Of a stretch of 64,000 nucleotides of DNA, positions 1 to 8,079 are shown piece by piece; position 1 is the first letter of the stretch, and each line of letters begins with the position of its first letter. The stretch comes from an uncultured Alphaproteobacteria bacterium (GTDB lineage: Bacteria; Pseudomonadota; Alphaproteobacteria; RF32; CAG-239): the NCBI GenBank assembly GCA_910587405.1, contig CAJUKS010000002.1:143645-207644 (forward strand), written 5' to 3'. Made by a program: the position numbers and the translations under genes. The notes under the pieces are model-generated. The model searched no databases. It was not told the DNA's origin and saw nothing but the letters and a program-made list of their open reading frames with translations.

Positions 1-2817
1 AGCGGGTATCGTCTCAAATTCAACCCGGGCACCGCAGACGATTACGATTTTATCTCCTACGACGTCGGCAAGGACAATAACGTCATCCCGGTTTACCATA
101 AAATCGCATACAGCTACGACGGCGGCGGCACCGATGCGGCCGAACTTTCCCGCATCAACACCGACCAAGAGGGAAAAGCGGTTACCGGTTACTTTCACGA
201 CCTTTCTACCGCCAGTTATCAGCAACCGGCGGCAATTTATAATACGCAAGATCGTAAAATCGGCGTGATTACGGCTGACTTCATTAACAACACAACCAAC
301 GCAACAAACTGGAACGCTTTCGGCGGTGCGATCACCAACGGCGGCCTGTCCGCCGGATTGAAAAGCGGAACGATTGAAAAAATCAGAGGAGATTTTATCG
401 GCAATTCTGCGAACGGTATTCAGCCAAAATATCAGGCCGCCGGCGGTGCCATCGTTAACATATCCACGATAACGCCGGCAATCATCAAAACCGTCGAGGG
501 CAATTTTATCAACAATTCCGCTCAAGGAGTAACGGCTCTCGGCGGCGCAGTTACCAACTCCGGCACCATCGGAACCATCGACGGCGTTTTCATTAACAAT
601 TCCGTTAACGGATCTTCGGCCGCCCGAGCGGGTGCCATTTACATTTCGACCACCAAATATGAAAACGGCGACCTGGTAAACGACGACATTCCGGAAGTTC
701 CGCTGATCAAAGGTACATTTATCGGCAACCATGCCGACAGTTACAGTTCAGCTTACGGCGGCGCAATTTCAAACAGCACCGCAAACGGCATTACGCCTGA
801 CATTCATGCTGACTTCATCGGCAATTACGCGGTGTCTTCTTCCTCGGCACGCGGCGGCGCCATCGACGCTCTGACCGGTTTGAACACCGTGACCGGGAAC
901 TTTATCGGCAATTATGCCAAAAGCCTAAAAGGAAACGCCTACGCCGGTGCCATTTACATCGGAAACAGCACCAGATTTGTTGCCGCCGGTCAGAACAACT
1001 ACTTTATCGGCAATTATACCTCGGACAAACGCGGCAAAATTTACAACGCCTTTTTCGTTCAAAGCAAAAACGACGTTACGCTCACTTTCGACATCAACAA
1101 CGGCGGCAATCTCTACTTCAACGACAACTTTGCCGCTCTTGCCGGAGAAACAAACACTTATAACCTTAATATTCTCGGTTACGGAACCGGCAAATTCATG
1201 ATGAACAACTATATCATGAACGCCGGAGAGGTAGATGTCGACAACGCCATGCTGGTGTTTAACCAAGCCCCGTACAAAGATGACGACGGCTGCGGCGAAG
1301 CCTGCCGCGGCCAGTTTATCGCCGGTTTTGAAGCCGACGGCAAAACGCCGGATTTGAAATTGGCGCCGGTTACCAGCCTGAGCTTAAACAATTCTCAGTT
1401 TTACCTTCACAACAATTACATTGAAACCGTTCGTCTCAAAAACTACACCGTCAGCGGCAATTCGTTGCTGCACATAGACGTCAGCAAACAAAACGGCGAC
1501 TGGGTTGCCGACAAAATCAGCCTGTCGGGACAAATCGAAGGCGCAACCCAGGTGGTGGTTTATGACAAGACCAACGAAGACAACCGCAACGCCAGCGTAC
1601 TGTTTATTGAGGCACCCAACGACACCAAACAGGAAGGCACACAACCCGGCGTGTTTCGCGTGTACGGCAGCCCTTACAAATGGGACATCGCTTACAATTA
1701 TCGCGGCGAGACTTCGGGAAGTTATTGGTATTTGATCGGCACCGACAAACCGAACGACGACGTTTATATCGGCTTTGTACCCGATCCGGTTGACATTGAC
1801 GACCCGTTTGATTTGCCGGAACCGGAACCGAAGCCGGAACCGGAACCGAAACCCGATCCGAAACCCGAAGTTACGCCCGAAGTGATCGCTTATCAGGGGC
1901 TGTCGGCAGCGTCTTTGGAACAAACCCGTTCGATGGTCGGCAACATTCGTGACAAAGTTGCCGCCAACAAAGTTTCGGTCGGTCCGTGCGGCGGAATATA
2001 CGACGAGGCCTGGAACGGCGAACCGCTTAACAATATCTGGGTTACGCCGGCCTATCATACCGCAACCATTGACAGCCCGGTCAAAACCGACGTTGACATT
2101 TGGGGGTTGGAAGCCGGTTTTGACGTTCAGCGCAACATCAATCACAAACTGGGCGTTTTTGCTTCTTACCGTCAGGGCGACTATGAACTTGACGGCAGCG
2201 GCGACAAGTTCTTTTCTTATATCGGCGCCGACATTGACATCGACAGTTACATGGCCGGGTTATATTATCGCTACGACTATCGCCGTTTCTGGATTTTCGG
2301 AACCGTTTACGGCGGTTTGCAGCAAGCCGACATAAAATCCAAAGACGGCGTTACCGGCAGCAGCGACGGCATTGAACTGGGCGGCAGTCTGGAAGCCGGC
2401 TATCTGTATGACATCAATGACACCCTGAAGCTCGAACCAAGCATCGGCGTCGCCTATACCCAGGTCGAATTTGACGATATCCGTGACAATTACGGCAAAA
2501 CGGCAGCTTACGACACCATTCGCGAGACTGAACTGTCGGCCGGTATCAAATTGGAAAAATATATGCCGACCGAAAACGGAATCGCCAAGTTGTATGTCAA
2601 ACCGAGCGTCATTCAGGTCCTGAACGGCGACAACCGCGTGGTTATCAGCGGTCTGAAAAAAAGCGGCGCGATGGACGACGCAACGCTGGGACGGATGGAA
2701 CTCGGTGGACGCTACGGCTTTGACGATCATCTGTCTGCCTACGGATGGACCAACTATACCTTCGGTTCCGATTATGACGCCTTTTCAGTCGGCGCCGGCA
2801 TCAGTTATACCTGGTAG
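1..2817 (+). CDS. Autotransporter with FIGN-type passenger repeats (5' end outside window)
   Basis: Type V secretion protein: a passenger exported through its own C-terminal beta-barrel in the outer membrane. The frame is open from base 1, so signal peptide and start lie upstream; the first in-frame GTG (265) is internal. The passenger carries repeats ending in (G/A)xFI(G/N)N (ADFINN, GDFIGN, GNFINN, GVFINN, GTFIGN, ADFIGN, GNFIGN) about 30 residues apart, fitting a right-handed beta-helix. A CGEAC cysteine pair follows, then a Pro/Glu/Lys linker (about 1815-1870) and a roughly 280-residue barrel ending in ISYTW, the usual aromatic last residue. It is a paralogue of the complete protein at 25082-28138; the barrel junction VIAYQGL is shared. 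A strong terminator follows the stop. Passenger function unknown. Confidence 0.9.
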   Translation, partial: SGYRLKFNPGTADDYDFISYDVGKDNNVIPVYHKIAYSYDGGGTDAAELSRINTDQEGKAVTGYFHDLSTASYQQPAAIYNTQDRKIGVITADFINNTTNATNWNAFGGAITNGGLSAGLKSGTIEKIRGDFIGNSANGIQPKYQAAGGAIVNISTITPAIIKTVEGNFINNSAQGVTALGGAVTNSGTIGTIDGVFINNSVNGSSAARAGAIYISTTKYENGDLVNDDIPEVPLIKGTFIGNHADSYSSAYGGAISNSTANGITPDIHADFIGNYAVSSSSARGGAIDALTGLNTVTGNFIGNYAKSLKGNAYAGAIYIGNSTRFVAAGQNNYFIGNYTSDKRGKIYNAFFVQSKNDVTLTFDINNGGNLYFNDNFAALAGETNTYNLNILGYGTGKFMMNNYIMNAGEVDVDNAMLVFNQAPYKDDDGCGEACRGQFIAGFEADGKTPDLKLAPVTSLSLNNSQFYLHNNYIETVRLKNYTVSGNSLLHIDVSKQNGDWVADKISLSGQIEGATQVVVYDKTNEDNRNASVLFIEAPNDTKQEGTQPGVFRVYGSPYKWDIAYNYRGETSGSYWYLIGTDKPNDDVYIGFVPDPVDIDDPFDLPEPEPKPEPEPKPDPKPEVTPEVIAYQGLSAASLEQTRSMVGNIRDKVAANKVSVGPCGGIYDEAWNGEPLNNIWVTPAYHTATIDSPVKTDVDIWGLEAGFDVQRNINHKLGVFASYRQGDYELDGSGDKFFSYIGADIDIDSYMAGLYYRYDYRRFWIFGTVYGGLQQADIKSKDGVTGSSDGIELGGSLEAGYLYDINDTLKLEPSIGVAYTQVEFDDIRDNYGKTAAYDTIRETELSAGIKLEKYMPTENGIAKLYVKPSVIQVLNGDNRVVISGLKKSGAMDDATLGRMELGGRYGFDDHLSAYGWTNYTFGSDYDAFSVGAGISYTW

Positions 2818-2838
2818 TTTCGCTGATCGAAAGACCGT

Positions 2839-2868
2839 AAAAAACCCCTCCCTTTCGGGAGGGGTTTT
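2839..2868. terminator. Bidirectional Rho-independent terminator
   Basis: The stem AACCCCTCCC / GGGAGGGGTT has a short TTC loop, with A-rich sequence on the left and T-rich sequence on the right. It lies between the convergent autotransporter (ends 2817) and the small peptide gene (ends 2888) and can serve both. Confidence 0.9.
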
Positions 2869-2887
2869 CCAAATCGGTCACTTCTGC

Positions 2888-2983
2888 TTACTTGCCGCAA
2901 CCGCAGCCGCCGCTGCTTTTTTTCGACTGTTTGGAAGAAGAAGATTCTTCCTGAGCAGATTTTTTGGTTTCTTTACTGTTCAT
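2888..2983 (-). CDS. 31-residue Ser/Lys-rich peptide with GGCGCGK tail
   Basis: Unrecognised small protein. It begins MNSKETKK, has a Ser/Lys-rich middle and ends SSGGCGCGK. I chose the ATG at 2983 because AAGGAG stands seven bases before it; the longer in-frame upstream extension has no such site. The stop lies 20 bases before the shared terminator. It follows the HPr gene on the same strand after about 95 bases and may share its transcript. The two Cys in a Gly context could bind metal or be modified, but nothing here shows which. No signal peptide or membrane segment is visible. Confidence 0.6.
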   Translation of the reverse strand: MNSKETKKSAQEESSSSKQSKKSSGGCGCGK

Positions 2984-3078
2984 AGCAAAACTCCTTGTTA
3001 AATTAAAAACAAAAGTCATCGCAGTCATTTTTATATTTAAGAACAGCCCCTTAAAAAACAAGGGTCGGGACGGCAAAA

Positions 3079-3357
3079 TTATTCTTCCCCAAACTTATTG
3101 TTTATCAGTTTGGTAAGATCTCTGATCGCCTGTTCAGCCTCAATACCGCGGGCGCGGATTTTAATCACCGTTCCCTTGGAAGCGGCCAGCATCATCAGTC
3201 CCATAATCGAGCAGCCGTTAACCACCTGACCGATCCGTTCGACTTCTATGCAAACGTCCAGGTCTTCGACCGCTTTGACAAAAGCGGCGGCTGCACGGGC
3301 ATGCAGCCCTTTTCGGTTTTGAATTTCCAGCTCAACGGAAAGTTCGGTTTCATCCAT
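3079..3357 (-). CDS. ptsH: Phosphocarrier protein HPr
   Basis: HPr relays phosphate from enzyme I to EIIA proteins. The 92-residue product has the phospho-acceptor His at about residue 19 (NRKGLHARAAAAF) and the regulatory Ser at about 50 (NGCSIMGLMMLAA), the site used by HPr kinase, which is also in this window (46803-47231). The ATG at 3357 follows the EIIA stop by four bases; the Shine-Dalgarno signal is weak (GGGTG), suggesting translational coupling. A longer in-frame start (3426) would overlap EIIA and adds residues not typical of HPr. With EIIA but no sugar permease nearby, this looks like the regulatory PTS of alphaproteobacteria; enzyme I is not in the window. Confidence 0.9.
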   Translation of the reverse strand: MDETELSVELEIQNRKGLHARAAAAFVKAVEDLDVCIEVERIGQVVNGCSIMGLMMLAASKGTVIKIRARGIEAEQAIRDLTKLINNKFGEE

Positions 3358-3361
3358 CGTT

Positions 3362-3760
3362 TCAGACACCCAGAATTTGCGAAGCGACATTGATATATTT
3401 TTTACCGGCTTCCTGAGCACCGACAACCGTTTCTTTCAAAGACTTTTCTTTGCGCAACGAAGCAATCTTGATCAGCATCGGCAAATTGACTCCGGCCAAA
3501 ATTTCCACCTTGGCTTTGTCCATAATCGAAATAGCCAGGTTGGAGGGGGTGCCGCCGAACATATCGGTTAACACAATCGCACCGGCGCCTTTATCTACCT
3601 GTCCGACCTTGGAAAGGATTTCCTCGCGCCGGCTTTCCATATCGTCATCGGGACCGATACAAACCGTAGCCACATTTTCCTGTGCACCCACCACATGCTG
3701 CATTGCCGCAACGAATTCGTTGGCAAGATTGCCGTGGGTCACTAAAACCAAACCTATCAT
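3362..3760 (-). CDS. PTS EIIA component, mannose/fructose family
   Basis: Cytoplasmic EIIA of the mannose type, 132 residues, with the active His at residue 9 (LVLVTHGNLA) and the conserved LTDMFGGTPSNLA segment. It receives phosphate from HPr. No EIIB, EIIC or EIID genes are adjacent, so a regulatory rather than a transport role is likely, as in other alphaproteobacteria where this protein works with HPr and HPr kinase. It lies 14 bases after the unknown protein at 3775-4200 and just before HPr, forming one leftward operon. Confidence 0.92.
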   Translation of the reverse strand: MIGLVLVTHGNLANEFVAAMQHVVGAQENVATVCIGPDDDMESRREEILSKVGQVDKGAGAIVLTDMFGGTPSNLAISIMDKAKVEILAGVNLPMLIKIASLRKEKSLKETVVGAQEAGKKYINVASQILGV

Positions 3761-3774
3761 TTTATGCCTTTTCT

Positions 3775-4200
3775 TTATTTTTTCTCGGAACTGCCGCCGG
3801 TCCAGAAGTTGACGGCGCCAAAGCTTTTAATAACGTCTTCCCGGCTCTTGGCAAGGATGAGTTCGTCGGCGCGGGTCTGACGTCCTTTAAACACGATTTC
3901 TTCCACATTGTCGACCGGAACCGCATAAACGCGTTCCACCATCTTGCCCTGCAATTCGACGATCATCACAAACTCAGCTTCGGCAAGCGGGCCTTTGGTT
4001 TCGGCGTCAATATTATCCAGACGGACCGCCAGCCGGCCGTCGCGTTTGAGCAGCGCGGTCTGTTTGCCGTCAAATTCCAACACCGGGTTAACCGGCGCGC
4101 CGTCGCGGGCGTCGATAAAAATAGCAAGTTCGCCGTATTTGTTTTCGATAATTTCAAAAAAGTCCTGCTTCTCAACAACGGTGTAATATTGTGTTTCCAT
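3775..4200 (-). CDS. Conserved-looking hypothetical protein, first gene of PTS operon
   Basis: A 141-residue soluble protein (METQYYTVVEKQDFF...) that I do not recognise. It has no signal peptide or membrane segment, is rich in acidic residues, and ends TGGSSEKK. The ATG at 4200 is preceded by AAAGGACA, a good ribosome binding site, and by a well-formed sigma-70 promoter (4237-4265). Upstream in-frame codons run through the divergent ABC gene and are antisense. As first gene of the operon with EIIA and HPr it may belong to the same regulatory circuit; that is inference from position only. Confidence 0.75.
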   Translation of the reverse strand: METQYYTVVEKQDFFEIIENKYGELAIFIDARDGAPVNPVLEFDGKQTALLKRDGRLAVRLDNIDAETKGPLAEAEFVMIVELQGKMVERVYAVPVDNVEEIVFKGRQTRADELILAKSREDVIKSFGAVNFWTGGSSEKK

Positions 4201-4236
4201 TTTGTTGTCCTTTATGGTAATATTGCTTTTGCCGGT

Positions 4237-4265
4237 ATAGTAATACATTCGGCGCCAAGAGTCAA
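4237..4265 (-). promoter_or_regulatory. Sigma-70-type promoter for the PTS operon
   Basis: Read on the minus strand: TTGACT (4265-4260), a 17-base spacer, then TACTAT (4242-4237). The ATG of the first gene is about 37 bases downstream. The spacer holds the palindrome GGCGCC. The site lies between two divergent genes. Confidence 0.65.
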
Positions 4266-4281
4266 TTTTGAGTTTGGAAAA

Positions 4282-6030
4282 ATGGAAAAAACCCCGCTTA
4301 AGTTTATCTGGCATTATGTCAGAATCTTTAAATGGCTGCTTCTGCTGATGATGGGATGCATTTTGGTGCGGCAGGGCGCCAACGCGATCGAGCCTTATTT
4401 CCTTGCCAAGATTTACGATGCGGTGGCCGGTCCGGCCCAAGGCGGCGATTATTGGCATAAAATTTTCACTTATGCCGGCATTACCGCCGCCATCGCCCTT
4501 ATTTCGATGACAATTTCCGAAAGCTCCGCCTTTTTGGAAGCCCGCTTTCTGCCCAAACTGCGCACAATGGTACTGCGCGACGCCTTTGAGGACGTCAACC
4601 GGCAATCGATCGCTTATTTCTCGCGCGAGATGACCGGCAACGTTTCCAACAAAGTGCACCTGCTGGCCAACAATACCCTGGATGCATTTGGCTACAGCCA
4701 CGAAGTTTTTCACATTTTCAGCCGCGTCAGCGCCGGCATTGTCCTGCTGAGCTGGGTCAGCTGGTATTATACGGTATTGCTGCTGGTGTGGATTTCGCTG
4801 ATTGTCGCCGTCAGCGTCCGACTGGGCAAAATCCGCCGCAAGCTGGGCAAAGAAACCGGCCGTCTTTCCAGCGCCACCAACGGCGTGGTGGTGGACGCCC
4901 TCTCCAACTACAGCGAAATTAAGAGCTTTGCCAACTTCAGCTTTGAAAAATACAATCTGCTCAAATCGCTGCGGCAACTGCGCAAGGCCGAAACGCGCGA
5001 AAAAACGATTATGGGCTATATCCGCATCACCCAACAGTTTTTAACCATCGCGTCGTTTATCGGTTTTATCTTTTTTTCGATCTTTATGTTCAAAAACGGC
5101 CGCATCGACGCCACGCAGTTTATTTTTGCCAACACTTTGTTCATGGGCATTTCCGGCACCGCGTTTCAGCTTTCTTGGGCCTACAACAGCATTTCGCGCA
5201 TTTTCGGCAACATGAGCTCGGCGCTGGAAACGCTGGCGGTTGAACCGGAAATCGTCGACCGTCCCGGCGCCCGCGACCTGCCGCTGCGCAAGTCAAAAAT
5301 CGTTTTTGACCGAGTGAGCTTCGGCTACAACGGCAACAATCCGCTGTTCCGGAACCTGAGCGTGGAGATCGGCGCCGGCGAGAAAGTGGGGCTGGTCGGC
5401 TTGTCGGGTTCCGGCAAATCGACCTTTGTCAAGCTGATCAGCCGCTATTATGACGTCACCGGCGGCGCTGTTCGCATCAACGGCCACGATATCCGCGAGG
5501 TGACGCAAAATTCGCTGCACCGCAACATTGCGGTGATTCCGCAAGACGTATGCCTGTTTAACCGCACCCTGGCGGAAAATATCCGCTACGGCAAAACCAA
5601 CGCTTCGGACCGGCAAGTTCAAACCGCCGCTCAAAAAGCGTTTGCCGATATTTTTATCCGCGAATTCCCCGACGGTTACCAAACCAAAGTAGGCGACCGC
5701 GGGGTGATTCTTTCCGGCGGCGAAAGACAGCGGATTGCGATAGCGCGCGCCATTTTGAAAAACGCGCCGATCCTGATTTTTGACGAAGCGACTTCGGCGC
5801 TGGACAGCGAGAGCGAGCGCCATATTCAAAAATCGCTGGCCAACCTGATGAAGGGCAAAACGGTGCTGGCGATTGCCCACCGGCTTTCCACCCTGCGCGA
5901 AATGGACCGCATTCTGGTGTTTGACAAGGGCCGAATTATCGAAAACGGCAGCCACGAACAACTGTTGCGTCAAAAAGGCCGCTACTACAAGCTGTTTACG
6001 ATGCAGGTGGATGGTTTTGTCGGCAGTTAG
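4282..6030 (+). CDS. ABC exporter, fused membrane and ATPase domains
   Basis: A 582-residue half-transporter of the MsbA/ATM1/multidrug type. The N-terminal ~320 residues form the membrane domain (first helix about 15-35; further hydrophobic segments near 60-80, 150-175 and 255-290). The ATPase domain has Walker A GLSGSGKS (about 373), signature LSGGERQ (about 477), Walker B ILIFDEATSALD (about 496) and the H-loop IAHRLST (about 530). It probably works as a homodimer; the substrate cannot be read from sequence. I use the ATG at 4282 (MEKTPLKF, preceded by GGAAAA); the frame stays open upstream but there it is antisense to the divergent gene. The XRE gene converges on it. Confidence 0.9.
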   Translation: MEKTPLKFIWHYVRIFKWLLLLMMGCILVRQGANAIEPYFLAKIYDAVAGPAQGGDYWHKIFTYAGITAAIALISMTISESSAFLEARFLPKLRTMVLRDAFEDVNRQSIAYFSREMTGNVSNKVHLLANNTLDAFGYSHEVFHIFSRVSAGIVLLSWVSWYYTVLLLVWISLIVAVSVRLGKIRRKLGKETGRLSSATNGVVVDALSNYSEIKSFANFSFEKYNLLKSLRQLRKAETREKTIMGYIRITQQFLTIASFIGFIFFSIFMFKNGRIDATQFIFANTLFMGISGTAFQLSWAYNSISRIFGNMSSALETLAVEPEIVDRPGARDLPLRKSKIVFDRVSFGYNGNNPLFRNLSVEIGAGEKVGLVGLSGSGKSTFVKLISRYYDVTGGAVRINGHDIREVTQNSLHRNIAVIPQDVCLFNRTLAENIRYGKTNASDRQVQTAAQKAFADIFIREFPDGYQTKVGDRGVILSGGERQRIAIARAILKNAPILIFDEATSALDSESERHIQKSLANLMKGKTVLAIAHRLSTLREMDRILVFDKGRIIENGSHEQLLRQKGRYYKLFTMQVDGFVGS

Positions 6031-6618
6031 GCAGCTCTCCGTGGGGTTGACATTTTCCGCGTTGATTTCTTCTTCCGCCGTTTCTGCGTCTTCGATTTCG
6101 ACGCTTTTGGAAAGGAACGGACAATGCGCGAGGCCCATGATCACTCTTAAAAGACATTTGGCCAGCGAACGATCCTGAATACGGCTGAAAGCATAAACCA
6201 GCAACACGTTTTCGCTGCGGCTCATCAGATCGTCATTGTTTACATACGGTTCGTTGTCAAGCGATTCGGCTTTAAACTCGGCAGGGCAATATTGCAGCCG
6301 CGGCGAACAGGAATAGACGGCCGGATCCATATCCTGAAAAAAGAACTGAATCGGCACTCGGAGCACACAGGCATAGTCCCATAAACGCGATGCGCTGATA
6401 CGATTGTTGCCTTTTTCGTATTTCTGAATTTGCTGAAAAGTGAGACCGAGCAATTCGGCAACCGTATACTGACTGAGATTAAGCGCCTGACGACGCAGCT
6501 TGATCCGTTTACCGACATAAACGTCCACCGGATTAGGACTGCCGTCCGGAGTCCGTCCGCGTGATTTCTTTTTTTTGGAAGGCACAGAGGGAGAAACTGT
6601 TTCAGAAACAGCAGGCAT
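5293..6618 (-). CDS. XRE-family transcriptional regulator, frame runs antisense into the ABC gene
   Basis: The start ATG at 6618 has AGGAG eight bases upstream. Residues about 30-90 form a helix-turn-helix of the type common in alphaproteobacteria: VGKRIKLRRQALNLSQ, then LLGLTFQQIQKYEKG and ISASRLWDYACVL. A hydrophobic, Cys-containing segment and an acidic tail follow. The expected end is near 6030, but no in-frame stop occurs until 5293, so 738 bases are read antisense to the exporter. A TAA at 6029-6027, overlapping the exporter stop, is one base out of frame, suggesting a recent frameshift or a sequence error. Treat the part beyond 6030 as doubtful. Upstream lies a long structured leader. 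Confidence 0.6.
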   Translation of the reverse strand: MPAVSETVSPSVPSKKKKSRGRTPDGSPNPVDVYVGKRIKLRRQALNLSQYTVAELLGLTFQQIQKYEKGNNRISASRLWDYACVLRVPIQFFFQDMDPAVYSCSPRLQYCPAEFKAESLDNEPYVNNDDLMSRSENVLLVYAFSRIQDRSLAKCLLRVIMGLAHCPFLSKSVEIEDAETAEEEINAENVNPTESCLTADKTIHLHRKQLVVAAFLTQQLFVAAVFDNSALVKHQNAVHFAQGGKPVGNRQHRFALHQVGQRFLNMALALAVQRRSRFVKNQDRRVFQNGARYRNPLSFAAGKNHPAVAYFGLVTVGEFADKNIGKRFLSGGLNLPVRSVGFAVADIFRQGAVKQAYVLRNHRNVAVQRILRHLADIVAVDANSAAGDVIIAADQLDKGRFAGTRQADQPHFLAGADLHAQVPEQRIVAVVAEAHSVKNDF

Positions 6619-6795
6619 GAGAATTCTCCTAAAAAATGGGGTTAAACAATATCCGCCGTTTCGGGTCTCCGAAGGCGGAGGGAGCTTCCCATACTGAGCA
6701 AGCAGCATCAACTTATTATCTCCTGAAGCTATACTCCAAGAGGTTATTCGTTGCACTCCCTCCGTAGATTCGGAGATAAGAAGTGACAACGATTT
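6619..6795 (-). promoter_or_regulatory. Structured 5' leader (element B) of the XRE gene
   Basis: Minus strand, just upstream of the XRE start. CTTCTTATCTCC (about 6782-6771) can pair with GGAGATAATAAG (about 6723-6712). GGAGGGAGTGC (6763-6753) can instead pair with GGAAGCTCCCTCC (6689-6677), and that 3' arm can also form the hairpin CTCCG-CCTT-CGGAG. These pairings exclude each other, as in attenuators or riboswitches. The motifs GGGAGTGC and GGAAGCTCCC recur in element A (6967-7130). No terminator with a T-run follows directly. Ligand or protein unknown. Confidence 0.45.
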
Positions 6796-6965
6796 TGCTA
6801 TATAACTCGTCGTTACATTATCTTGCTCGGGACGGGAATCCCGATAGCTTTACAATAATGGGTCTGTTCTCATGCAGACAAACCACAGCCGCACGGCAGC
6901 TGACGGTTAGAGCATAGAACAGTTGTTGATAAAATGCAATTTGATTTTGCGCATCCCTCCTTTCA

Positions 6966-6998
6966 ATTAAAAAACCCACCTTAAAAATTCAAGGTGGG
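6966..6998 (-). terminator. Rho-independent terminator of element A
   Basis: On the minus strand CCCACCTT (6998-6991 side) and AAGGTGGG pair around AATTTTTA-type loop sequence and are followed by TTTTTT (6974-6969). The T-run is on the minus strand only, which fixes the direction of the RNA. Confidence 0.75.
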
Positions 6999-7130
6999 GA
7001 GCTTCCAATACACAGTAGGGTGCAGCCACATATTTGGCCATGCCTTATTTTGTGGCACTCCCCTTACAGAAAGTGCCAAGCCGCGCCATAAATAGTTGGC
7101 GATATTTCCTACTGAGGATTGGAATTCCCC
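6967..7130 (-). ncRNA. Structured RNA candidate (element A) with its own terminator
   Basis: About 160 bases on the minus strand. A long closing stem is formed by CCAATCCTCAGTAGG (7122-7108) and CCTACTGTGTATTGG (7019-7005). Inside are three short hairpins: CGCC/GGCG (about 7102-7085), GGCACT/AGTGCC (about 7076-7054) and GCC/GGC (about 7042-7025). The 3' end is a Rho-independent terminator. The shape (long closing stem, inner loops, about 160 nt) recalls 6S RNA, but I cannot match a known family. Alternatively it is a leader attenuator, because the terminator arm CTCCCC could pair with GGGGAG inside the RNA. Confidence 0.5.
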
Positions 7131-7415
7131 ATGACATCATAATACACAGCAGACGACTGCTGCCGGTAATTGTTATAAACGATTTTTGCCAAAATGCAAC
7201 TGTTTCTTGTTAATAAGCGTTTTTTCCCATTATTTATCGAAGACTGTGCAGCTGGGACAGATGCGGAGAGAGCAAGGTTCAAGCGCCGCATTGAGCAGCA
7301 AAAACACCTAACCGGGTATCAAGAAAGAGACCGCCGGACAACGCGGCATCCGCAAATATAAAAAGGCCCCGCGCCTGCTGTCAATCGACGTCATAATCCC
7401 GACTATCCGCAGCTC
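7131..7415. other. Intergenic stretch without a supported gene; holds a 16-bp palindrome
   Basis: No open frame here has a convincing ribosome binding site or protein-like composition. At 7147-7162 lies the palindrome CAGCAGACGACTGCTG, about 20 bases upstream of the putative 5' end of element A; it could be an operator. TATTAT on the minus strand just after it is a possible -10 box, without a good -35. Confidence 0.4.
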
Positions 7416-7871
7416 TCATTTACGTCTCCAACCTTCGGACAGCGGTACACAGCCTTCTCTCTCATTCCAGGTCCAGCAGTCGTCGCGACATTCTTGCCTG
7501 TCTTCGTCCCAAACATAACCGTTATCTGCACAGATGCTTTCCGATCTGGCAAGCTGCAAAGGTATTGCCTGTCCTGTAAAATAAAGAACAATCAGACAAA
7601 ATCCTAAAATAACATAATGAAGCCGTTTTAACCCTAAAAACGTCCAATAAACTAAATAAGCAGAAATCACATACAACAGAATGACATACATTAAAGATGT
7701 AACATAAGACCACATTTCACCGTCTTTGCCCGGAAAATCCCGGAAAAAAGAATCAATAGTCATTTGGTCATATATTGCTAAGAAAATAAATATCATCGTT
7801 ATTAATGCCTTAGCCAAGAACCATAACCCGCGTAAAATAAAAAATAACAAATTTCGACACTTATCTCTCAT
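7416..7871 (-). CDS. Small membrane protein with Cys-rich C-terminus
   Basis: A 151-residue protein that I do not recognise. It has three hydrophobic segments (about residues 6-30, 55-77 and 82-105) and a polar, Cys-rich tail (C-x17-type spacing: CADNGYVWDEDRQEC, then RDDC and GC), probably on the periplasmic side where disulfides can form. I prefer the ATG at 7871 (MRDKCRNLL; GGAAAG about ten bases before it) to the longer start at 7970, whose extra residues look non-coding. It diverges from the secreted protein at 8080. Composition is more AT-rich than the housekeeping genes. Confidence 0.65.
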   Translation of the reverse strand: MRDKCRNLLFFILRGLWFLAKALITMIFIFLAIYDQMTIDSFFRDFPGKDGEMWSYVTSLMYVILLYVISAYLVYWTFLGLKRLHYVILGFCLIVLYFTGQAIPLQLARSESICADNGYVWDEDRQECRDDCWTWNEREGCVPLSEGWRRK

Positions 7872-8079
7872 CTGTGTTTTCTTTCCGACCGATTGCGTTA
7901 CAAATATTATACTTTTGTTTTTTCTGAGATCAAAAACTATTTGTAATAATCTCGCGGATTGCGTGAACAACTTTCTTCCAAAGATTTTCAGGCTTATACC
8001 CCATCCGACATTTATTAATAGCGCTTGTTTTTATACTGAACCATTGTATGATGAAAAATATTTCAGCGGAGAAAAATTT

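Noticed and set aside
265..1000. CRISPR-like array in the autotransporter
   Set aside because: The repeats are short, degenerate and in frame, encoding FIGN motifs; not direct repeats with unique spacers.
3682..4281. 200-codon N-terminal extension of the ABC exporter
   Set aside because: It is antisense to EIIA and the unknown gene; the ATG at 4282 fits the exporter family and its first membrane helix.
4201..5034. N-terminal extension of the unknown gene at 3775-4200
   Set aside because: Runs antisense through the exporter; a promoter and ribosome binding site support 4200.
6967..7130. tmRNA or firm 6S RNA assignment for element A
   Set aside because: No tag reading frame or tRNA-like end for tmRNA; 6S-like shape only, conserved 6S sequence not recognised.
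7109..7291. 60-codon minus-strand frame
   Set aside because: Overlaps the structured RNA candidate, no ribosome binding site, composition not protein-like.
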